Made by a program: the position numbers and the translations under genes
Part shown: piece after piece, positions 56,172-63,668 of the stretch
Layout of the letters: each line of letters opens with the position of its first letter
Position numbering within the stretch: position 1 is the first letter of the stretch
From: Caenispirillum bisanense
GTDB lineage: Bacteria; Pseudomonadota; Alphaproteobacteria; Rhodospirillales; Rhodospirillaceae
Length of the DNA: 64,000 nucleotides
Assembly (NCBI RefSeq): GCF_900230255.1
Contig: NZ_OCNJ01000014.1
Coordinates: forward strand, 31,061-95,060
Direction: 5' to 3'
The notes under the pieces: generated by a model
Told to the model about the DNA's origin: nothing
The model's database searches: none
Seen by the model: only the letters and a program-made list of their open reading frames with translations

Positions 56172-57068
56172 TCAGGTGGGACTCCCGGGTTCCTCGGGCT
56201 CGGCCTCGCGCTGGACCTTGGCGCGCTTCGCCGTGCGCAACTGGACGATGGCGACCCCGATCATCGTGATCGTGCCGCCGACAGCCTTCTGCCACGTCAG
56301 CGGCTCCCCTAGCAAGAGGATCGCGGCGATGATGCCGAGCACGGGTGCGAGCAGCCCGAAGGGCGCCACCTGTCCCATCTCGTGGCGGCGCACCAGCCCG
56401 TACCACAGGCTGTGGGCGACGATGGAGGCGGCGACGGCGGTATAGGCGACGGCGCCCCAGCCGAGCCAGTCGGCGGCCTGGAACGCCTCCAGCTGACCGT
56501 CCTCCAGCGCCCACGACAGCAGCCCCACCTGCGGCACCGCCATCAGGCTCAGCCAGCCGGTCATCAGCACCGGGTTCACGTTGGGCAGGGTCTTCACCAC
56601 GGCGTTGGACAGCGCCCAGGCGAAGGCCGCCACCGTCACCAATGCCAGCGGCAACAGGCTCGGCAGGCTGGGCTCGCCGGCCAGCAGCATGACGCCGGCG
56701 AAGGCGAGCAGGGTGCCGGTGATGCGCTTCCAGCCCAGCCGCTCCTTGAACAGCAGCACGCCGAGCAGCACCGAGAACGGCGGCCCGAGCTGGATGACGA
56801 TGCCCGCCGCCGCCGCATCCATCTGCGCCAGGCCGGTGAACAGCAGGCCGAAGTGCAGCGTGCCGAAGGTCACCGACAGCAGCAGCAGCCCCTTCAGCGC
56901 GTGCCACGGCACCCGGAAGAACGGCACCACCAGCACCGCCACCAGGGCGAAGCGGGCGGTGGTGAAGGCGAGCGGCGGCACCTCCGTCACCCCCACCTTG
57001 GCGACCACCAGATTGAGGCCCCACAGCGCCTGCACCAGCAGGGCGAGGAGAATGTCGCGCGGTCCCAT
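56172..57068 (-). CDS. EamA/DMT-family transporter (copy 1)
   Basis: 298 residues, ten hydrophobic segments in two EamA repeats (~5-140 and ~150-280), e.g. ALLVQALWGLNLVVAKVGV, LGPPFSVLLGVLLFKERLGW and SIVAHSLWYGLVRRHE. Such proteins export amino acids, drugs or metabolites by an ion gradient. It is clearly paralogous to the next gene (57135-58019), sharing WG.N.V.AK.GV.EVPPL.F...RF and the H(E/S)LW.GLVRRHE block, so the pair arose by tandem duplication. The basic C-terminus (RTAKRAKVQRE) is cytoplasmic. Substrate unknown. Confidence 0.92.
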   Translation of the reverse strand: MGPRDILLALLVQALWGLNLVVAKVGVTEVPPLAFTTARFALVAVLVVPFFRVPWHALKGLLLLSVTFGTLHFGLLFTGLAQMDAAAAGIVIQLGPPFSVLLGVLLFKERLGWKRITGTLLAFAGVMLLAGEPSLPSLLPLALVTVAAFAWALSNAVVKTLPNVNPVLMTGWLSLMAVPQVGLLSWALEDGQLEAFQAADWLGWGAVAYTAVAASIVAHSLWYGLVRRHEMGQVAPFGLLAPVLGIIAAILLLGEPLTWQKAVGGTITMIGVAIVQLRTAKRAKVQREAEPEEPGSPT

Positions 57069-57134
57069 GCGGGGCGTCTCCGGTGTGGTCGAGGCGGGGA
57101 GGGAAGGGCGGGGGAATGGGGGAAGGGCGGGCCG

Positions 57135-58019
57135 TCAGGCGGCGCGGGCGGGTTCGGCGGCGGTCTCGGGCGCCTTCTTGGCCTGGCGGACCTGAATGAT
57201 GGCGACGCCCGTCAGGGTGATGGCACCGCCGATGAGCTTGAGCGGGGTCAACGGCTCGCCGAGGAAGATCGTGGCGCAGACGACGCTCGTCACCGGCGCC
57301 AGCAGGGCGAAGGGCACGATGCGCGACAGCTCGTGCCGGCGCACCAGCCCCGCCCACAGGGAATGGGCGACGATGGAGGCGGCCAGCACCGTGTAGACCA
57401 GCGACCACCACATGCGCTCGCTCGCGCCCTGCAGGGCGGCGACGTGGCCGTCTTCCAGCAGCAGCGACAGCACGAGCAACTGCGGCGTCGCCAGCAGCGA
57501 CATCCACCCGACCACGCCGAGCGGCGGCAGCTGGGTCAGGCGCTTGAGGAACAGGTTGCCGGTGGCCGAGCAGGCGGCCGAGCCCACCATGAGCACGATG
57601 CCGAGCGGATCGACGCCCTGCGGCTGGCCGGCGATGACCAGCACCCCGGCCAGGGCCAGGGCGATGCCGAAGATGCGCCGCGGCCCCGGCTTCTCCTTCA
57701 GCACGAATACGCCGAGCAGCACCGAGAACGGCACCACCAGCTGGCTGACGATGGCGGCCGTGGAGCCCTCCACCAGGGCGAAGCTCGCGAACATCAGGCC
57801 GAAGCCGCCGGTGCCGAAGGTGACCGACAAGAGCAGGATGTCGCGCAGCGCCGCCCGCGGCAGGCGGAAGAACGGCACCACCAGCAGACCGACCGCGGCG
57901 AAGCGCAGGGCGGTGAACAAGAGCGGCGGCACTTCCGCCACGCCCCACTTGGCCGTGACGATGTTGAACCCCCACAGCAGAACCACCGTGAGGCCGAGGA
58001 AGAGGTCACGCAGAGACAC
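57135..58019 (-). CDS. EamA/DMT-family transporter (copy 2)
   Basis: 294 residues from a GTG start, with two EamA repeats and ten hydrophobic segments (LFLGLTVVLLWGFNIVTAKWG; GLMFASFALVEGSTAAIVSQLVVPF; SIVAHSLWAGLVRRHELSR). The GTG at 58019 places the start exactly where the paralogue at 56172-57068 begins (SLRDLFLGL vs GPRDILLAL). It is 66 bp upstream of copy 1 and likely in the same transcript with the amidase. Substrate unknown. Confidence 0.9.
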   Translation of the reverse strand: MSLRDLFLGLTVVLLWGFNIVTAKWGVAEVPPLLFTALRFAAVGLLVVPFFRLPRAALRDILLLSVTFGTGGFGLMFASFALVEGSTAAIVSQLVVPFSVLLGVFVLKEKPGPRRIFGIALALAGVLVIAGQPQGVDPLGIVLMVGSAACSATGNLFLKRLTQLPPLGVVGWMSLLATPQLLVLSLLLEDGHVAALQGASERMWWSLVYTVLAASIVAHSLWAGLVRRHELSRIVPFALLAPVTSVVCATIFLGEPLTPLKLIGGAITLTGVAIIQVRQAKKAPETAAEPARAA

Positions 58020-58142
58020 GGGACGGGAACCTGTCGCATGCAGGGATCGGCCCCCAGAAGTCGGACATGCGCCCGGTGTTGTCCAGAGACATTCAGCGCC
58101 GCCCGATGGCGCCACCGTCCCGCGGCTGCTAATGTCGCGGCC

Positions 58143-58904
58143 ATGATCGACGGTGACACCTACGACGCCCTGGTGGCGGAGCTGTACGACGACATCCTGG
58201 CAGACGTGCCCTTCGGCGACCTGGAGGTCTGGGCCGAAATGGTCCGCACCGCCGAGGCGCCGGCCCTGGAACTGGCCTGCGGCACCGGGCGGGTGCTGCT
58301 GCCGCTGCTCGCTCGCGGCCTCGCCGTGGAGGGGCTCGACGTGTCGGAGGCCATGCTTGCCGTCTGCCGCCGCAAGGCTGCCGCGCAGGGCCTCGCGCCG
58401 GTGCTGCACCGGGCGGCCATGCAGGACTTCGACCTCGGCCGCCGGTTCGGCGCCGTGTTCTGCCCCGTCGCCAGCCTGAGCCTGCTGACCGCCGACGGCA
58501 GCCAGGCCGCCGTGCTCGCCTGCGCCTTCCGCCATCTGCGGCCCGGCGGCGTGCTGGCGCTCGCCATGGACGATCTTGCGGAGAGCGAGGACGTATCGCC
58601 GCCGGCCGATGCGCCCGCCGTGCTCCACCGCGAGGCCCGCCGGGCCGACGGCAGCGTGGTGCGCGTCCACCGCCGCCCCCTGCCGGCGTCGGCCGCCGGC
58701 GTGACGCGCACGGAGCTGGTCTATACGGTGGAGCAGGACGGCCGCGTCGTCACCCGCGCCGTCCGGGCGGTCGACCTGCGGCCGCCGTCGCCCGAGGCCA
58801 TGCGGGCGCTGCTGACGGCCGCCGGCTTCACGTCCGTCGGCGTCGTGTCGGGGCCGGGCGGTGACGGGTTCCTCGCCACGGCCCGCCGTCCCGCCGCTAC
58901 TTGA
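58143..58904 (+). CDS. Class I SAM-dependent methyltransferase
   Basis: 253 residues. SAM motif I is LELACGTGRVLLPL (~42-55), motif II acidic VEGLDVSEAML, and a motif IV-like GAVFCPVASLSLL follows. A C-terminal lipocalin-like half (~160-250) is typical of small-molecule methyltransferases. The substrate is unknown. It is divergent from the EamA-amidase operon, and its last 8 bp overlap the convergent djlA-like gene. Confidence 0.9.
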   Translation: MIDGDTYDALVAELYDDILADVPFGDLEVWAEMVRTAEAPALELACGTGRVLLPLLARGLAVEGLDVSEAMLAVCRRKAAAQGLAPVLHRAAMQDFDLGRRFGAVFCPVASLSLLTADGSQAAVLACAFRHLRPGGVLALAMDDLAESEDVSPPADAPAVLHREARRADGSVVRVHRRPLPASAAGVTRTELVYTVEQDGRVVTRAVRAVDLRPPSPEAMRALLTAAGFTSVGVVSGPGGDGFLATARRPAAT

Positions 58905-59715
58905 GGCCGCGCTCGCGCTGGATCTGGTCCCACGCCGCGTTGATGGCCTTCATCTTGTCCTCGGCGACGGAGATGAACTCCTGCGGCAGGCCCTGCGCCG
59001 TCAGGGCGTCGGGGTGGTTCTCGCGCAGCAATTTGCGGTAGGCCGCCTTCAGCTCGTCGTCGGAGGCGCTGCGGTCGGCCCCGAGCACGGCGTAGGGGTT
59101 CGGCCCGCCGCCGGTGGCGCGCGAGCGGCCGTCGCCGCCGGCTCCCGCCCCGGCTCCCGCGCCGGCGGCGGTGGAGCGGGCGCGTTCCACCGCATCGGGG
59201 CCGAGGCCGAAGATCTCCGCCACCCGCGCGAGGAAGGCCTCTTCCGCCGGATGGACCTCGCCGTCGGCGCGGGCGATGAGGTGCAGGGCGGTCAGCAGTT
59301 CCTCCAGCACCGCCGGGCTGTCGCGGAACAGGCCGGCGATCTGCCGCGCGTAGGCCTCGAAGCCTTCCGACGACTGGCGGGCGGTGTCGAACACCTTGCC
59401 GACGGTGCCCATGTCCTCGGCCGGGATGCGGAAGATGCGCTTGAAGGCGTCGATCTCGGCGCGCGTGACCACGCCGTCGGCCTTGGCCATCTTGGCGGCC
59501 AGCGTGACGACGCCGACGGTGAAGGCGAGTTGCCGCGCCCGTTCCTTCATGCCGGACAGGCCCTCGGCGTCGAACAGCTTGGGCTTTTCGGCGCCGTCGT
59601 CCTTGCGGGTGCGGTCGTAGGCGGCATGGCCCACCGCCACCCCCACCAGCGCCCCAAGCGGCCCGCCGAGCAGCAGGCCCGCCGCTCCGCCGATGATCTT
59701 GCCCCAGATGCTCAT
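58897..59715 (-). CDS. djlA: DjlA-like membrane-anchored DnaJ co-chaperone
   Basis: 272 residues. A Gly-rich membrane anchor (~8-32, [21 protein letters not shown]), a TerB-like helical domain (~60-175) and a C-terminal J domain (~207-272) with the HPD triad at 234-236 give the DjlA architecture. An A/G-rich linker (AGAGAGAGAGG) joins TerB and J. It should stimulate DnaK at the inner membrane. It is convergent with the methyltransferase gene and divergent from the tRNA-editing gene. Confidence 0.92.
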   Translation of the reverse strand: MSIWGKIIGGAAGLLLGGPLGALVGVAVGHAAYDRTRKDDGAEKPKLFDAEGLSGMKERARQLAFTVGVVTLAAKMAKADGVVTRAEIDAFKRIFRIPAEDMGTVGKVFDTARQSSEGFEAYARQIAGLFRDSPAVLEELLTALHLIARADGEVHPAEEAFLARVAEIFGLGPDAVERARSTAAGAGAGAGAGGDGRSRATGGGPNPYAVLGADRSASDDELKAAYRKLLRENHPDALTAQGLPQEFISVAEDKMKAINAAWDQIQRERGLK

Positions 59716-59813
59716 GCGTCTCGTCCGCTCGCTGTTCTTGACGTCGGGTTTCGCGAGCCTGCACCATGCCGGGCTCCGTTGCCAGCCCTGCGTGCTTCCG
59801 AGGACCCCGAACC

Positions 59814-60305
59814 GTGCCTGCCACCCGCGAAGACCTGCTCGCCCTGCTCGACCGCCTGGGCGTCGCCCACACCACCTACGACCACATCCCCGTCTATACG
59901 GTGGAGGAAGGCAACCAGGTCTGGCACACCATTCCCGGCCGCCACTGCAAGAACCTGTTCCTGAAGGACGGCAAGGGCAAGCTGTGGCTGGTCACCGCCC
60001 CCAGCGACCGGGCCATCGACCTCAAGACCCTGCCGGAGAAGATCGGCTCCAAGCGCCTGTCCTTCGGCAAGCCCGAACTGCTGATGGAGGTGCTGGGCGT
60101 CGCGCCGGGCTCGGTCACGCCCTTCAGCCTGGTCAACGACACCGAGCGCCGCTGCACCGTGGTGTTCGACGCCGAGATGATGGCCGAGCCCCTGTGCGGC
60201 TACCACCCGCTCGACAACGCCGCCACCACCGTCATCCACCCCGACGGCCTGCGCGCCCTGGTCGCCCACACCGGCCACGAGATGCACGTCGTCGACTTGC
60301 GGTGA
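59814..60305 (+). CDS. Prolyl-tRNA editing protein (YbaK/ProX family)
   Basis: 163 residues from a GTG start. The YbaK/aaRS-associated domain covers the chain: HTTYDHIPVYTVEEG, HCKNLFLKDGKGKLWLV, KRLSFGKPELL and VTPFSLVNDTERRCTVVFDAE. These match free-standing ProXp-ala editing enzymes that hydrolyse Ala-tRNA(Pro). The catalytic-region Lys (KNLFLKD) is present. GTG 59814 begins at the usual length; an ATG at 59766 would add 16 poor residues. It lies 64 nt before the dehydrogenase gene, probably the same transcript. Confidence 0.9.
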   Translation: MPATREDLLALLDRLGVAHTTYDHIPVYTVEEGNQVWHTIPGRHCKNLFLKDGKGKLWLVTAPSDRAIDLKTLPEKIGSKRLSFGKPELLMEVLGVAPGSVTPFSLVNDTERRCTVVFDAEMMAEPLCGYHPLDNAATTVIHPDGLRALVAHTGHEMHVVDLR

Positions 60306-60369
60306 TCTTTCGCCGTTCCCCGTTCCCCCTTTTGCCCGTGAGGCTCGCATGCCCGAAGGAACCGCCGCC

Positions 60370-61755
60370 ATGACGCCCCGCACCGCCCCCGACGCCCTCA
60401 TCGCCGAGTTGAAGGACCTGCTCGGCGAGCGCCTGTCCACGGCGGCCGCGGTGCGCGAGCAGCACGGCCGCGACGAGAGCTTCCACCCCGTCGCGCCGCC
60501 CGACGCCGTCGCCTTCGCCCAGTCGACCGAGGAAGTGGCGGCCATCGTCAAGGCCTGCGCCCGCGTCGGCGTGCCGGTGGTGGCCTTCGGCACCGGCACC
60601 TCGCTGGAGGGGCATGTGGCGGCGATCCACGGCGGCATCTGCATCGACGTCAGCGGCATGAACCGCATCGTGGCGGTGCGGCCGGAGGACATGGACGTCA
60701 CCGTGCAGGCGGGCGTCACCCGCAAGCAGCTGAACGAGCACCTGCGCGACACCGGCCTGTTCTTCCCCATCGACCCCGGCGCCGACGCCAGCCTGGGCGG
60801 CATGGCGGCCACCCGCGCCAGCGGCACCAACGCCGTGCGCTACGGCACCATGCGCGAGAACGTGCTGGCCCTGACCGTGGTGCTGGCCGACGGCCGCATC
60901 ATCCGCACCGCCCGCCGCGCCCGCAAGTCCGCCGCCGGCTACGACCTGACGCGGCTGTTCGTCGGCTCGGAAGGCACGCTCGGCGTCATCACCGAGGTGA
61001 CGCTGAAGCTCTACGGCATCCCCGAGGCCATCCTGTCGGCCGTCTGCCCCTTCCCCGGCGTGGCGGAGGCGGTGAACACCGTCATCCAGACCATCCAGAC
61101 CGGCGTGCCCATCGCCCGCATCGAGTTCCTGGACGACAACCAGATCCGCGCCGTCAACAACTTCTCCAAGACGAGCTACGCCGAGGTGCCGACCCTGTTC
61201 TTCGAGTTCCACGGCTCCGACGCCGGCGTCGCCGAGCAGGTGGAGATGGTGCAGGCCATCGCCGCCGAGCACGGCGGCACCGACTTCCAGTGGGCCCGCT
61301 CCACCGAAGACCGCGAGCGCCTGTGGCACGCCCGTCACAATGCGTACTATGCGGGCCTGAGCATGAAGCCGGGCGGCAAGGGCTTCTCGTCGGACGTCTG
61401 CGTGCCGATCTCGCGCCTGGCCGAGTGCATCGTCGAGACGAAGAAGGACCTGGAAGCCTCCGACCTGTTTACCGCCGTGGTCGGGCATGTGGGCGACGGC
61501 AACTTCCACGTCCTCTTCGTCTTCGACCCCGACAACCCCGCCGAGATCGCCGAAGCCAAGCGCCTGAACGCCCGCGTAGTCGACCGCGCGCTCGCCATGG
61601 ACGGCACCTGCACGGGCGAACACGGCGTCGGCCTCGGCAAGATGCAATACCTGGAAGCCGAACACGGCCGCGACGCGCTGGACGTGATGGCGGCCGTGAA
61701 GCGCGCGCTCGACCCGGCGAACATTATGAACCCGGGGAAGGTGGTGGGGGTGTAG
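60370..61755 (+). CDS. FAD-linked D-lactate dehydrogenase-type oxidase
   Basis: 461 residues of the GlcD/DLD family. The FAD-binding PCMH domain (~35-215; VPVVAFGTGTSLEGH, DPGADASLGGMAATRASGTNAVRYGTM) is followed by the C-terminal cap (~220-460) ending with GTCTGEHGVGLGK and RALDPANIMNPGKV. It probably oxidises D-lactate or a related 2-hydroxyacid and passes electrons to cytochrome c or quinone; D-2-hydroxyglutarate is another possibility. The ATG at 60370 has GAAGGA 9 nt upstream and is preferred over 60349. Confidence 0.92.
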   Translation: MTPRTAPDALIAELKDLLGERLSTAAAVREQHGRDESFHPVAPPDAVAFAQSTEEVAAIVKACARVGVPVVAFGTGTSLEGHVAAIHGGICIDVSGMNRIVAVRPEDMDVTVQAGVTRKQLNEHLRDTGLFFPIDPGADASLGGMAATRASGTNAVRYGTMRENVLALTVVLADGRIIRTARRARKSAAGYDLTRLFVGSEGTLGVITEVTLKLYGIPEAILSAVCPFPGVAEAVNTVIQTIQTGVPIARIEFLDDNQIRAVNNFSKTSYAEVPTLFFEFHGSDAGVAEQVEMVQAIAAEHGGTDFQWARSTEDRERLWHARHNAYYAGLSMKPGGKGFSSDVCVPISRLAECIVETKKDLEASDLFTAVVGHVGDGNFHVLFVFDPDNPAEIAEAKRLNARVVDRALAMDGTCTGEHGVGLGKMQYLEAEHGRDALDVMAAVKRALDPANIMNPGKVVGV

Positions 61756-61772
61756 AGGGGGCATTGACGGCC

Positions 61773-61791
61773 TGTTCTCGATTTGAGAACA
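61773..61791. promoter_or_regulatory. Toxin-antitoxin operator
   Basis: Perfect inverted repeat TGTTCTC-GATTT-GAGAACA, 28 bp before the toxin start. A -35-like TTGACG (61764-61769) ends 3 nt before it, so the palindrome lies between -35 and -10. It is the expected site for autoregulation by the XRE antitoxin. Confidence 0.7.
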
Positions 61792-61819
61792 TCGGTGCGG
61801 AGAGGCGGGGAGGGCCGGT

Positions 61820-62077
61820 GTGCGCGTCACGATCGAGACGAAAGCGATCAAGGACATGCGCGCCTTGCCGCCCCGCACCCGCGCCGCGATCCTGAGCAAG
61901 ATCGACCAGTACGCCGCCGACCCGGCGTCCTTGGCGAACAACGTCAAGAGCTTGCAGGGGCTGGACCTCTACCGTCTGCGCGTCGGCGACTACCGGGTGA
62001 TCTTCGCCATAGAGGACGGCGAGATCAGGGTCATGGTGGTCAAGCGCGTCCGCCACAGGAAGGAAGCCTATGACTGA
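61820..62077 (+). CDS. RelE/ParE-family toxin
   Basis: 85 residues, GTG start with GGGGAGGG upstream. The RelE fold is clear: KDMRALPPRTRAAILSKIDQYAADP, then LQGLDLYRLRVGDYRVIFAIEDGEIRVMVVKRVRHRKEAY. The C-terminal R-H-R-x-x-x-Y pattern is that of mRNA interferases cutting at the ribosome. It comes before its antitoxin (HigBA-like order) and overlaps it by 8 nt. Confidence 0.92.
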   Translation: MRVTIETKAIKDMRALPPRTRAAILSKIDQYAADPASLANNVKSLQGLDLYRLRVGDYRVIFAIEDGEIRVMVVKRVRHRKEAYD

Positions 62078-62411
62078 AGCCGCCCGTGACGACATGGTGC
62101 CGCGCCGGGACTACGAGGCGCTCCTGGCCCGCATCGAAGACCTGGAAGACATCCTCGCCGCCCGCGATGCTTCGGGCGGCGAGGCCCTACCCATGGACTA
62201 CGCCCGCCGCATCATCATGGACGAGGCTCACCCCGTCCGCGTCTGGCGCGAATACCGCGGCCTGACGCTCCGCGCCCTGGCCGAGCGGGCCGGGATGCAG
62301 CCGGGCTACGTGTCGGAGATCGAGTCCGGCAAGAAAACCGGCAGCGTCGACGCCTACCGCAAGCTGGCCGCGGCGCTGGAGACGACGGTGGATGCGCTCG
62401 TGATGGAGTAG
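62070..62411 (+). CDS. XRE-family antitoxin
   Basis: 113 residues. An N-terminal helix (YEALLARIEDLEDILAARDA) and a C-terminal XRE helix-turn-helix (~55-110: PVRVWREYRGLTLRALAERAGMQPGYVSEIESGKKTGSVDAYRKLA). It should neutralise the RelE-like toxin and repress the operon at the palindrome 61773-61791. Overlap with the toxin gene is 8 nt. It marks the end of the GC-rich backbone; base composition drops about 50 bp after the stop. Confidence 0.92.
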   Translation: MTEAARDDMVPRRDYEALLARIEDLEDILAARDASGGEALPMDYARRIIMDEAHPVRVWREYRGLTLRALAERAGMQPGYVSEIESGKKTGSVDAYRKLAAALETTVDALVME

Positions 62412-62417
62412 GGGCAG

Positions 62418-62576
62418 ATGCCCGAGCGGAGTAGGGCGGGCATGCACGCCGGACTCATTACTTTTTTCTGTAATAATATGTTGTACTCAATTCGCCTTCG
62501 ATTTCAAGATTTCATGAAAGCGCACAATGGAGATCGAACTGTCGCACAGCTAGTCGACTACATTACGAATCCATAA
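62418..62576 (+). CDS. Possible small ORF in the composition boundary
   Basis: A 52-codon frame begins 6 nt after the antitoxin stop (ATG 62418; other in-frame ATGs at 62442 and 62478) with AGGGG only 3 nt upstream. Its second half reads like protein (FQDFMKAHNGDRTVAQLVDY), while the first half is GC-rich and looks non-coding. No family recognised. It may be a remnant of an older gene at the junction. Confidence 0.2.
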   Translation: MPERSRAGMHAGLITFFCNNMLYSIRLRFQDFMKAHNGDRTVAQLVDYITNP

Positions 62577-62609
62577 TAACTGCGTCAAAAAATTTGCCTG
62601 GTGGTTGCA

Positions 62610-63635
62610 ATGGATTATGTATACGCGCTGATAAACCCTGCGATGCCGGGTCTGGTGAAGGTAGGTTGGACTGCCCGAGATCCACATGAGCGGGCAGATG
62701 CTCTAACTGCATCTACGGCATCGCCACTGCCATTTGTTGTTATTTACTACGAACCGGTATCTGATGGTCGCGCTGCTGAGGCGGCCGTTCATAGGCTCCT
62801 TGAGATCAGCGGGTTGAGGATAAACAAGTCGCGCGAATTTTTCAGCTGCGATGCGCACGTAGTTGTTCGAGCAATTGTTAAGGTTTGTGGGAGCTTTAAG
62901 AATAAGATCGCAGAGCATGTAAGTCATGGAGAAGTGGAGGGCTGCAGAGGTAATGAGTTTTCAGACTTTAAGCCAAAAAATCTACTTCGCGAGGGCCTTA
63001 AACTCATTTCTTCCGCTGATGATCCCCTGTCTGACCCTGAGAAAGGTCGAAAGCTTGTGGAAGCTTCTGCCATTTTAGGTTATGCGCCAGGGCAATTTCA
63101 CCTGGCAAAAATAAAAATAGACTGCATTGGGCGAGATCCTTCCACAGAAAAGTCCAGAAATGAAATGATTTCATCTGTTTCGTTGCTTCGCTCTTCTTTG
63201 AGTGGAGGCTATGGGCCTGCTATCATATTATTATCTTTTGTTGCACTCGAATATGGACGCACTCTTGAATTAGAAAGTGACTACATAAAAGATATTCCTC
63301 GTTTTATAGGTCCTGGTAGCAAGATTTCTGAAATGGAATTGGCAGACATAAAATATGGATCGGATAAGATTTTTTATTGTTTGAGATCCTCATTTTCACT
63401 TGATAAGTTGGAGAGAATTATGACGCCTGAAATACTGCTTAATCCGGTATGTGGACCTATATGGAGAAATAATTTCTTCCGGTTTTATGCGACATTGCGA
63501 GATCAGTATATAAAATTTATTGAAGATTCAAGGGCTGATCCCATGATTGATATCATGGGAACTACCCGTTCTACATACGAGAGGTACATAACGAGTGTTT
63601 TAGATTTCGCTCGGAGTCGTAACTTTATGGGGTAG
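62610..63635 (+). CDS. GIY-YIG (T5orf172-type) nuclease-domain protein, foreign composition
   Basis: 341 residues. Residues ~1-85 are a T5orf172-type GIY-YIG domain: YVYALINPAMPGLVKVGWTAR, the Arg in TARDPHERADALT, and the Glu in RAAEAAVHRLLE. The remaining ~250 residues are helical with no recognised family (possibly repeat-like, e.g. LVEASAILGYAPGQFHLAKIKID). The gene is strikingly AT-rich with A/T-ending codons, unlike everything else here, and sits between a toxin-antitoxin pair and an insertion sequence, so it was probably acquired. Proteins with this domain occur in phages and defence islands. The ATG at 62610 has GGTGG 6 nt upstream; GTG 62601 is an alternative. Confidence 0.75.
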   Translation: MDYVYALINPAMPGLVKVGWTARDPHERADALTASTASPLPFVVIYYEPVSDGRAAEAAVHRLLEISGLRINKSREFFSCDAHVVVRAIVKVCGSFKNKIAEHVSHGEVEGCRGNEFSDFKPKNLLREGLKLISSADDPLSDPEKGRKLVEASAILGYAPGQFHLAKIKIDCIGRDPSTEKSRNEMISSVSLLRSSLSGGYGPAIILLSFVALEYGRTLELESDYIKDIPRFIGPGSKISEMELADIKYGSDKIFYCLRSSFSLDKLERIMTPEILLNPVCGPIWRNNFFRFYATLRDQYIKFIEDSRADPMIDIMGTTRSTYERYITSVLDFARSRNFMG

Positions 63636-63668
63636 TTCATCGAAGCCCTCTGAAGATGTGCTTTACTA

